From Cercophora sp. LCS_1 (Eukaryota; Ascomycota; Sordariomycetes; Sordariales; Lasiosphaeriaceae): a stretch of DNA of 64,000 nt. The notes beneath the pieces were generated by a model. That model had not been told where the DNA came from. It did no database searches and saw nothing but the letters and a program-made list of their open reading frames with translations. The stretch is from contig JAPZLL010000003.1 of NCBI GenBank assembly GCA_036250225.1, positions 1,550,001-1,614,000 on the forward strand. The letters run 5' to 3'. Shown piece by piece: positions 54,736 to 64,000 of the stretch (position 1 is the stretch's first letter; each line of letters starts with the position of its first letter). The position numbers were made by a program, and so were the translations under genes.

Positions 54736-55651
54736 AGGAGCGGGGATACACCACCGACAAGTTCCTAGAAGGGCCCTTGGCTACGTGAGAGGGGGGATCG
54801 CTCTCCTAGGATGTGTCGTTGCAGACGACGGGAAGGTTGTGCATGTGTCATCGCTGCTATGGATGGAATAGGGATAAATACTGATTTTTTCAATATCAGG
54901 TTCTCTCGGCACAACTTGCTATATCGTGTCATACTACACTGTGAAATTGTAATCCCTTGTCAGTGTCTTTCTGTGTCGTGCCGTGCATAGTGACAGCGCA
55001 TCAAGACTTAGCAGAGCTTCACGATGCCGATGTAGGAGGTGACGCAAGCGACTGCGATGCAACCCACGGAGACGTGCAGAAGTGTAGTTGCGATTGGGTC
55101 GCAGGGTACTTAAGAGCCTTCTATATGCCTCGCCAAGTGGCCGTGGAGAGCACGGCAGAAGCCCCAGACCCAGACCCAGACCCGCGTCAATGGGAAAACG
55201 ATGTGGTTGAAAGTCGGGGAGGTTGAGTCCTTCAGCGATAGCTTGGCGACAGCTTCTTGGCCATTCGGCATTGCTTGCATGGACAAGAGGCGCAACAACA
55301 TGGGCCATCCCCGCCATCGCGCAGGGACGGGATTTTTCATTTGCTCCAATTGATCCGCCGACGTCAAAATTCCAGAAGCTCAGAACAGCGCGCCCAAGGG
55401 GAAAAACATAGCTACTATGCCGGTGTGCAAAAAGGAAAAAACGAGGGGATCCCCTCCGAAGGAGAGCGGGGGATCGACTTTCGATCAGCGTTCGATGAGG
55501 CTGATTCCTCCAGGGCAATTATTGGCGAGACCCGTTCCACAGACAGCGCCACGATACACTACGACGGCTGCGGAACCGTGTCAGATCTGAGGTTCAAGTC
55601 TGTGGGTCTTGAGGCTTGAGTCTCGAGAGGTTGCATCCGAACTTGGAGCTC
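54736..55651. other. Intergenic region before repeat arm B
   Basis: Open frames on both strands (54934..55518 minus, 55257..55619 plus) overlap and match nothing. No gene is called. Confidence 0.4.
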
Positions 55652-55874
55652 GGCAAGTTGGTGACAAAATAATCGGCACCCTGAATCCAGATGATGCCCC
55701 TTCAAGCGGCCCGGACAGGTATTAAAAATCCCTATAGGCGTCAGCGAAAAAGCCCAAAGCCTTTTCAATATAGTTTTAGTCATTGAAATATTGAGTGATG
55801 CATTGGAATCTTGCATTCACTCCTTTCCGATGGATGAATATCCCTTCGACTTTTCTGTGTGTGTCGTTTATTTT
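55652..55874 (-). repeat. 223-bp dispersed repeat, arm B
   Basis: Inverted counterpart of 21935..22157, same length, with only a few scattered differences. Similarity ends sharply on both sides. See arm A for shared landmarks. No coding content. Confidence 0.85.
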
Positions 55875-56717
55875 GCCAAGGATTTGCTCGGGCAGTGCTT
55901 GTTTGGACATCAGCCTACAAGTTCGCCCGACCGAGCAACAATTGCCGCGACAAAAATCCATTGGTGCCGTTTCTGGGGTTTGCGTGGAGGTTTGAGGTGT
56001 TTTGCAGTTCTGGGGCAGACGTCAACTATTGAGCCCCGATCTGGGACCTTTTGCTGCCAACGACTCATCGGATGAGATCCCCAATTTGCAAAGGACGAGC
56101 GACAGGCAGCGGGAGGGTGTGCAGGGCGACTCGCCAATTGGCGAGCTGCCGGTCGAGAAGAGCTTGCAACACTCTGAGGAATTAGCCGTCCATCGCTAAT
56201 ATGATGCCATCCAGAGCCACGGCGCACTGGGGGGTCGGCTTCCTGGATCCCTTATTACCTTATTTTATCGACGGGCGGGATGGCCGACAAGAAGGCGGGG
56301 GAGCTGGGGAACAGTCTAGACCCTTGCGCAGAGGCGAAAGAGCCTAAGGGGGGAAGGCGGAACAAACACCCACCAGCACGTGTTGTGCCTTTCCCTTGCA
56401 AATTCAATGCAATCGTCGCAGAGCAATGTCGGCAAAGTGGAAAGCGGCGGCGGGTGGAAAAGGCGGACCCATGCCATAGCTCCTTCTTCGGTGACCATCT
56501 GAGGGGGTGGTCGCCCCGAGCTTGCATTCTTCTTGACGTTGGGACCCAGTTCTCCGACGTTTTCGGATGTCCCTTTCCTCTCTCCCTCTCCCCTCTTCTC
56601 CCCATGCGTCGATTGACAGTTTGCTCCTTCCCCGGCGGAGCATGAAGCCTTCCCACCATCAAGTAAAAGCACGGGTCAATTGCAGCGCCAGGTTCGCTGC
56701 GACGCCCGTCCGAATTT
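55875..56717. other. Upstream region of the monocarboxylate-type transporter
   Basis: No gene recognised. The right part is pyrimidine-rich (CCTTTCCTCTCTCCCTCTCC at about 56572) and is likely to be the promoter and leader of the transporter gene. Confidence 0.4.
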
Positions 56718-58199
56718 ATGATGGACGAAAAGCGGCTTCCGGGACCGGGTACTGATCACCGACAAGGCGGCGCCAAGACGGCTCCGAGAAGAGGGCACCC
56801 GGCCGCTGACCCGGACCCCAGTGAAGATACCACAGCGGGACGAATAACTCTCATCAACACCACAGACTCGGACCCAAGGTCAGAAAGCGAAAAGTCGCCA
56901 ACAAAAGAAATCGGTTCCCCGATTGTCTCGATTGACTCAGCTTCATCACATTCATCCGACGCAGCACCCCTCTCGGAGCTTGACGATGGCAATGACTACC
57001 CCGAAGGTGGCGTGCGCGCCTGGCTGGTTGTCTTGGGCTGTTGGCTCGCGCTATTTGCAGCCCTGGGGTTGATGAACATCCTAGCCACCTTCCAGACCTA
57101 TGTATCGAGCAACCAGCTTGCGGATTACAGCAGCGGCACCATCGGATGGATCTTCTCCGTCTACACCTTTGTCAGCTTCTTTTTGGGGATCTACATCGGG
57201 CCTCTGTTCGACAAGTATGGCCCACGATGGCTTATACTATCGGGTACGATCTGCCTTGTCGTCAGTCTGATCCTCCTTAGCATCAGCTACGAGTACTGGC
57301 ATTTTCTCCTGGCATTCGGCATCCTCAGCGGCTTGGCCAGCTCGCTCCTCTTTACGCCAGCGATAGCTGCCATTGGGCATTTCTTCCGCGCACGAAGAGG
57401 ATTCGCCACGGGTGTAGCCTCGACCGCTGGCTCGGTCGGTGGGATTCTCTTCCCATTGATGCTGCAGCGTCTCTTCTCGTCGGTCGGATGGGCCTGGGCA
57501 ATCCGGATTCTCGCCTTTCTGTGCTTCGCATTGACAATCATCGCCAACTTCCTGATCCGCTCACGCCTACCGCCAGCCCCGAATGCCACCCCACACCCAG
57601 ATATACGGATCTTCACCAACAAGGCGTTTGCGCTAACAACACTTGCTGTTTTCATGCTGGAATTTGCTCTATTTATACCCCTGACGTACATTTCGAGTTA
57701 TGTACTCAGCAAGGGCTTCAGCCATGACTTCAGCTTCGACATCCTGACCATCCTCAACACTGGATCGTTCTTTGGCCGCGTGCTCCCTGGTTATTGGGCT
57801 GACAAGATCGGCCCTTTCAACTCGAACATGATCTCAGCAATGGTCACAGTCGTGGGCTGCTTTGGCGTGTGGCTACCCTTGGGTCACACAAAGGCTGGAA
57901 TCATCGTGTTTGCCCTGATATTCGGATTCACAAGCGGCTGCAATATCAGCCTCATCCCCGTGTCTATCGGCCGATTGTGTCGGACGCAGAACTACGGGAG
58001 GTACTACGCAACATGCTACACTGTTGTGTCGGTTGCCGTTTTGATCGGCATCCCAATCGCCGGCAAGGTCGTGGAGGCGAATAAAGGGGACTATTGGGGG
58101 CTCATTGTTCTGACCGGCACGTTCTATGTTGGATCTGTGCTTGCTTTCATGATGGCCAAGGTTGCGGTTGTTGGGTGGAAGCCGTGGGCCGTGTTCTGA
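56718..58199 (+). CDS. MFS transporter, monocarboxylate (MCT) type
   Basis: Single-exon gene of 493 residues, a 12-helix carrier of the monocarboxylate-porter subfamily, probably at the plasma membrane. The substrate is not predictable. The N-terminal ~95 residues are hydrophilic and Ser/Asp-rich. The family signature follows as YPEGGVRAWLVVLGCWLALF (MCT motif at helix 1). Then come LMNILATFQTY, GTIGWIFSVYTFVSFFLGIYIGPLFDKYGPRWLIL (helices 2-3), HFFRARRGFATGVASTAGSVGGILFPLMLQRL (helices 4-5), FFGRVLPGYWADKIGPFN (helix 8 region) and CRTQNYGRYYATCYTVVSVAVLIGIPIAG (helices 10-11). Two adjacent ATGs open the frame; the first is used. It appears intact, in contrast to the nearby pseudogenes. Confidence 0.9.
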   Translation: MMDEKRLPGPGTDHRQGGAKTAPRRGHPAADPDPSEDTTAGRITLINTTDSDPRSESEKSPTKEIGSPIVSIDSASSHSSDAAPLSELDDGNDYPEGGVRAWLVVLGCWLALFAALGLMNILATFQTYVSSNQLADYSSGTIGWIFSVYTFVSFFLGIYIGPLFDKYGPRWLILSGTICLVVSLILLSISYEYWHFLLAFGILSGLASSLLFTPAIAAIGHFFRARRGFATGVASTAGSVGGILFPLMLQRLFSSVGWAWAIRILAFLCFALTIIANFLIRSRLPPAPNATPHPDIRIFTNKAFALTTLAVFMLEFALFIPLTYISSYVLSKGFSHDFSFDILTILNTGSFFGRVLPGYWADKIGPFNSNMISAMVTVVGCFGVWLPLGHTKAGIIVFALIFGFTSGCNISLIPVSIGRLCRTQNYGRYYATCYTVVSVAVLIGIPIAGKVVEANKGDYWGLIVLTGTFYVGSVLAFMMAKVAVVGWKPWAVF

Positions 58200-61100
58200 A
58201 AGCATATGGCGGTTGGATACCAACATCTGCCCCCAACTGAGGATAGCTCACCTTGGGTATGGCAAAATGAGCGATACCAGGCCCGAAAATCGGTGCGGAG
58301 CAGGTCGAGAATCATCCCAGCGTCCACCGTGGTTGAGGCGAGGAGCGTGCCGGATGACACGACACTGCCGGGGCTCACGGTAACCCAAAGTTATGATTTA
58401 TGAGGTTTTGCATACCATTTGTGGAGCCATATAGACGCATTTAGAAGCGCCATAGCGATTACCATGCTACTATTATGATTATACCTCGTCGCCGGTGCGA
58501 CACTCGCCTAAGTTCTGGTGGTGTTGCTAGTTATGACATGGGTGAACAGGATGGGGGAGTGCCTTTCATGTTTAAGCAGTGGATTGTACGACGTTTCCTA
58601 GGGCGAAAGTCGGAAACATTCCCTGCAAGACGTAGGCAGCGTTGCGCAGTCGTCTTGGGCAACTTTTCGTCTAGCTTCGTCCTGCACCGCGGTGTCACCT
58701 ACCCCTTCTACTGGATGAAAAGGCTGGAGGCCAGGAGTGTGTACAGTACATGGACGATAGGAAGACTAGAGTTTTTTTTCCTCGCGTATTTCTCAGGTGT
58801 CGTGTTTGCATACATGTATGTAGTCGTCCTAGCCACTTCCTCTAACAGAAATCTGATCCGACAGCCAAGCTAGCTTACGACCTATCTTGGACATCTTCAA
58901 CGCGAATAGCCCAACCACCGGTCTCTGCTATATGACTTGTCCCTTACCAGTATATACTGGGTGCCGCGCCCGGCCTTTCTACGAGGAATCATCTACGGTG
59001 AGGCCGGTACTAGTGTGTGGAGATGGTTTCATCCTGTTCGGCAGCAGACGTTTCTCCAGCAGCTATGGGCTATAGACTACATATATAACCATAGTATACT
59101 TCAAGCATGGAAAGGTTTCTTTACTTAATAGTTTCTGCTAACGTCTGCTCGAGCACTGCTCGGAACAGATTGTGGGGTGGCGCAAGATGGAGGAGCAAGG
59201 CCCCCTTGTGTTTGGGATGTTTACATCAGGGGTAGCTGTTGTAGATTTGAGCCTGGAGACGTGTTGATGGGCACTCTGCTCTTCATCTCAAGCAATAATT
59301 GGTCGGTTTGGTCATCACATAAGCGATTGTGAGTTCCCTCGAACGCGCCAGCATTGTTTATCAGACTGACAGCTCCGGTAGCGTCGGTGGGAGTGGATTG
59401 TTTTAGGTCGAAGGCATTTACCTATACTGATTACCCGAACTACATCTATGTATAGGATACTCCGGCAGAAAAGTATCTCGGATACCTTACTCTCACGTGG
59501 AGATGGTGGTCAACACGCCAGACCGTCGTCGATCGGGTGGTGAGAGAACGGCAGGTACCCCATCCTGGGGAACAGTATATTTCACACTTACTCACCGCGG
59601 GAGGTACCACGGTGGCTTTTGGTAAAAAGACGCCAACCCTCACATCAAAGTTTCCCCATCGAGGCATGTCTTTGGAGCGAGATATGACCTCCCCATCGCC
59701 TCCCAAGTCATGACGCGAACACATTCTCACCACCATGGCAGGAGCAAGAGCAGCGTTTGACCAACAACACCAAACTTCAGAATGGAAGGCCAAAACCAAG
59801 AGATAGATCTAGCTGAACATCGGAAGCACCAACACTCCTGACCAAAACAACTGCTCTGTAACCTCCGCCCAAACCGGCCTGCTCTGGTCGAGTATGACTC
59901 TACATCAAGGACAACAATGTCACAAGGGTCAAACGACGACACGCAGCCAAGACAAGCCATGCCATGCCGCAAACTTGACCACAGTAACACGGCAACGGTT
60001 GGCAGACAGACATACAGACACAAGGCTAATGATGATGTTTCGGGTTCACAAGGCACTGACATGGAACCTGTCATGCTTCATGACGAGACGAGTGTCGACC
60101 TCACCGCCAAACCACAAGGCTGCCCAAACCATACAGCTCACGACACCGACACGGGCTCCTAGCCCTTCCACACAGGTGTGTTTACGGTCGTGGTCAATTG
60201 CGTGTAGCGCCGGGGGTCAAGCTCCATAACAGACCACATCATGAGCCGGCCTCCCGCAGTCTGTCCCAGCCTCAAGCAAAGAGCATCGGATCCAAACCTC
60301 TGATACCCATCAGCAAGACTCCAGTCCAAAACCCCACGGCCCCCCAAACACGCCAACAAGCCCCACGAGAACGTTTTCCCCTTCAATACCGGGCCGAAGC
60401 ACGACAGACCGCGGCGGCAACGGAAAAGCAGCATCAACTCTCAGCCCCTCAGCCTCACAAAGCCAACACCCGAAACTCCCCTCCCGTTCTCATTTCACCC
60501 CCTGTCCAGTTCTGTCGCTTTCCGATTTTCGAAAGACGCCTTTTCAACCAACAAAAGCGGTCAGAGAGTCGCAAAAAGATCCCGGACCCCCGCCCCGCCC
60601 CCCTGCGCGCTGAATGGTGAAACCATCCAAAGGCTAAGAGAGTGGGGGTCAGAGTTCGTTGACGCATGGCCCATACATACATATGTGATGTGTGATGAGA
60701 CACTGCTCCGTATGGATCTTGTCAAATTTGCACAAATATGATCAAAGCTCGCACGGTGCCGGTGTGAAGTGTCTCAGTCGGAGTGCATTTTGGCGAAGCC
60801 CACAAAATGATCCGTTGAGGCTGAGAACGAATAAGGCCCGCCTTGCCCCCCTGGTGGAAGGCGGTAAAGAACGGGGGACAAAAGGAGAGCCAGGGGATGG
60901 GGGAAAGCGCCACATCCGCCTATCGCGTGTGGTTGGTACGCTGAGATCGGAAGATCAACCGGGAGCTGAACCTCCCCCTGTTATCCTCCCCATTCTGTCC
61001 GGACGCCAATCTGTCTCCAGCAGCAACGAAAGGGCAACGGGGCCGTTGTGACGGAGATAGAATACCAGATGCCAAGGGCCAAGGTTGCGACGGGGTCGGG

Positions 61101-63897
61101 CTCTTGCAATAACTCAACTCGTGGCATCGGTCGCACTTCCGAGGCTCTTTTCGGGGATTACAAAGTCCTGTGTCTCAACGTAAAAAGGTTATCTATCCTT
61201 CCAAGGGGAGCCCGATAGAAGATGGCTTGCATGACCGGAAGGGAAGCTCCAACAAGGTCATCCAGGGCCAACCTCACGGTGGCAAGCTGAGCGAAGCGGC
61301 CATCGACGTTGGCAGTAAATAGTCGGCCCAGACAAGCGTGGCAATCATATCCGCAAGGCCTTGGTCGTGGATATTAACTTGGGTCAACAAACGCCCCATC
61401 ATTGGACCCCGTAGGCCTGACCGAGACTTTCAATGCCGCTTTGACAATTAGCCGACTCAGAACAATATTGTCCTGCCGCTTGCCTGACGTCTTGGAGCAA
61501 CGTCTGGGTCGACCGAGACTTGTTCGGGAGAAAAAGCCGTGATGAGATCCGACATCTGAATCATTGATGGCATCATCAAGAACCAAGCTTTGTCGGCAAC
61601 AATGAAAGCTGAGCGTCGAATCGGGACCTGGTGGGTGAGCGGTGGGGTAACGCTGTTGACTGCGAAGATCTCGATTGACGTCCCGAACGTTTGGCAGGCG
61701 GGACGTTGCGCGGGTTGACTTGTACGAGGTAGATTACGAGGTACATCGTGCTATGCCACAGCTGCGACCTTCGATGCAAGACAGACAAGTGCGGAAGCCC
61801 TGTTTTGGTATCTGGGACACAACGGTGAACGGAGCGCCTGACTCAGGAGCGATCTGAACCGGCGATCATCTTCTCTGGGCAAGGCGCATTCGATGCGAGC
61901 TGTGGAGCGTTGTTCTCAAGTATCCCAGGACAGGTAAAGCGGGTCATTGCTACCGGTATGCTTTGCGTGCGTCAACGCCAAATCCGTAAACTAACGTGAT
62001 GAACCATGGCATTTTCCACCATTAAAAGAAGATCACATTGCCCTTGGCCAATGCCGAACGATGCCGGTTGCTGGTCCTGCTTCTCGACGTTTCTCCCCCG
62101 GCAAGGCCATGGCGGGGCAAATAAGCTTCAAGGCTGGATTTGGGATTGTTGCTCGGAGGATGCACGGGGTTGCGGGCGGAGTGGAGGTAGGTAACGAGAC
62201 TGCAGCTTCCTTGGAAGGTGTTCTGGTTCCTGGACGGGCCGTTCCAACTTACACAGCACAGGGAGATTCGGGGTGCCAAGCCGAGGCTAGCGGACTCTGG
62301 GCGGCATTCTCAAAATCCCCCAGTGAGCTTCCCGTCGGGGATCAAAACGAACAAGTCGAGGCGATCGCTGCTTTCTCACAATCCTAGTGTGGACGGCTCA
62401 TCGGACCAGAATCGGGCCCTGCGACTTCCTGCGTGCGCCCCTGATCATATAGAGCCTGCCATTCGCGGTTGGCTTTGCAACTGGGCAAGCCACACCTGTC
62501 AAGATCTGGTAGAGCAATGGAAGGTTACCGGAGACTTTAAACCGCCGCACGTAGGGTTCTGGGTGCGTTGAAGACGAACACGGACGTGGATAGGGGAACG
62601 CACCGAGAAGCGCGCAGATGGCGTTTCGAGAATGGGAATCTTGCAATTTTACAGCTGCTTGCTGAGATGGCGTCGACGTAAGTTCATTGGCCCGGAGGAG
62701 TTGCTGCGATGGGTTGTCCCGCTGGCAACCGCTGGAGCGGCCTGCCCGTTGCAATCCAAGGGATCAATCGCTTTGGAAATGTAACCCCCATTGTCGGTTT
62801 CCAAGTTTTTCTCTTGTTGATATTCGCATCCTTTGGTGCTGTCAGCCGGCCATTGGATACGCAGGATGTGGCTGACACGTCGCTATCCGTGTGGGGAAGC
62901 TCGAATCGTTTGATCCAAAGGGCGGGCCGCGGCGAACGGCGTCCAGGCGCAAGGCGCGACTTGTGCGCGCTTGACACTGTCAACATCTTTCCTTTTGGAG
63001 GCTGGGAATTGACGGCGTAGGAATTCAACCCGTGGCAAAATGGACATCCACCTTGGTGAAGCACCGAACTTGGTGATTAACCGTGCCGCTCAATGTTGGA
63101 CCTGGAAACCCCAAAGCAGCGGTGGTGAAAGGTCGATTTGAAATCTGAAACCAACTATGCAACGATGGCGGGATACAGAGAGAAGAATACCATTATCTGC
63201 CCGATGATGATCGTAAGGAAAAAGAATCCTTTCACGTTTGTTGGGAGGTTGCATCGCTGACTCTGCTCTCAATAATGCGGGGGTTGATGAGCTGTCCGGC
63301 GATTTCGCGATCGCGTGTTAGTCGCGCTGGTTAGGACAGGGGATTCAATTGGAAGAGTCGATTGGCCTGCTTTATCACCCACTGGGGCTACGAGACTGGA
63401 AAGCAAGGATTCCGGAGGTGCGTCATTCATCTGAAAAAAAAAAAACACGGACGAAGGATCCGCACAGGGCCACAGGTTTGGTGTATCGCAGGGGTGCAAA
63501 CAAGCCACAATGACCCCACCCGTAGTGCTACCGGCCAGCCTGACAGGGGGCAGGAACTGCCAGGGGTGGGCGTTTTTTCTGTCTTCTGGTCTGGAGATCG
63601 ATCAGGGATTTCGGATGCAGCGGAGAATGACAATAAAAGAGGAGGCGGCCTCTCAAGCTCAGGAGACGGAATGACTGCCGGCAGCAGTTTGCTCTTTTCG
63701 ATGCACCAGAGACAGAAGTCAGGCCATTCTGCACTTTGACCGTTGCTCGGCGTTGCTTTTGCACTTGGAAGGAGCGAGCCATGGCTCGTATCCGTCCAAG
63801 TGCCATAGTATCCAGATACCACAGGTTTAGGAGCAATCGCCTGAACATTTACAAAGCCTCGATAATGATGCAAGATATATTGCAGTTGCTTCCCTGA
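58200..63897. other. 5.7-kb region without a recognised gene
   Basis: Small overlapping frames occur on both strands, none over about 160 codons and none with a recognisable family, plausible splice structure or sustained codon bias. There are no obvious transposon proteins or long tandem repeats. An A-run lies near 63434-63444. The length suggests either an extended regulatory region for a gene right of the window or noncoding transcripts. Confidence 0.45.
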
Positions 63898-63905
63898 TAT
63901 AAAAA
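63898..63905 (+). promoter_or_regulatory. TATA box of a gene beyond the right edge
   Basis: TATAAAAA in the context CCTGATATAAAAAGC, followed by a pyrimidine-rich stretch (CCCTTTTCCCGCTCCCCG) typical of fungal transcription start regions. No start codon of a convincing gene follows within the window. Confidence 0.4.
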
Positions 63906-64000
63906 GCTAATTCGCAGTCCCTTTTCCCGCTCCCCGTTGGTTGGCTTCTACACCTTGGGGTGTCCGTTGGCCTCGGTCCGTGCAGGCCATCCAATGGCCC

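Noticed and set aside
1..64000. CRISPR arrays, bacterial operons, phage or plasmid features
   Set aside because: The window is eukaryotic, with spliced genes and no regularly spaced repeat-spacer arrays.

Overview
The window is nuclear DNA of a filamentous ascomycete. The coding regions are GC-rich, genes carry short GT-AG introns (about 50-160 nt, with one of 561 nt), and the recognisable products are typical of Sordariomycetes: NAC alpha, ATP synthase subunit d, Mcm21/CENP-O, a Dbf2/Sid2 kinase, Ipi1 and an SLC33-type acetyl-CoA transporter. I infer Sordariales, possibly Chaetomiaceae, but cannot place it to genus. Intron boundaries were read by eye and kept only where reading frame and protein similarity agree across the junction.

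Layout. 0.4-3.6 kb: three housekeeping genes on the plus strand (ribosomal eL14, EGD2/NAC alpha, ATP synthase d). 3.7-6.4 kb: a truncated esterase and repeat-rich relic DNA. 6.4-10.4 kb: an unknown spliced gene, a Ser/Gly-rich membrane protein and an MFSD10-like transporter. 12.6 kb: a secreted GPI-type protein. 15.2-16.1 kb: CENP-O. 16.6-23.2 kb: an accessory block with a dUTPase/dCTP-deaminase-fold gene, a mariner transposase relic, a nucleoside-phosphorylase-fold gene, a collapsed NMA111-type protease and one arm of a distant inverted repeat. 24.0-38.7 kb: mostly intact conserved genes (acetyl-CoA transporter, DEAD-box helicase, Ipi1, Roadblock/LC7, a 1093-residue protein of unknown function, CREG-like). 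39.6 kb: a tRNA-like Pol III locus. 40.5-48.4 kb: a cysteine-containing GPI protein, the Dbf2-type kinase and an unknown 263-residue protein. 48.6-52.7 kb: two decayed genes interrupted by TAG codons and frameshifts. 52.9-58.2 kb: a WBP11-type splicing factor, an unknown 184-residue protein, the second inverted-repeat arm and a monocarboxylate-type MFS transporter. 58.2-64.0 kb: no gene recognised; a TATA box close to the right edge points out of the window.

How it works together. Fungal neighbours are not operons. The clearest shared control region is the 289-bp gap between the divergent IPI1 and Roadblock genes. Core genes alternate with patches of decay. Where the lost codon can be guessed, the nonsense codons are all TAG and fit C:G to T:A change, as expected from repeat-induced point mutation (RIP) or its aftermath. 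The most interesting block is 16.6-21.4 kb, where two intact nucleotide/nucleoside-fold genes sit among transposon and pseudogene debris.
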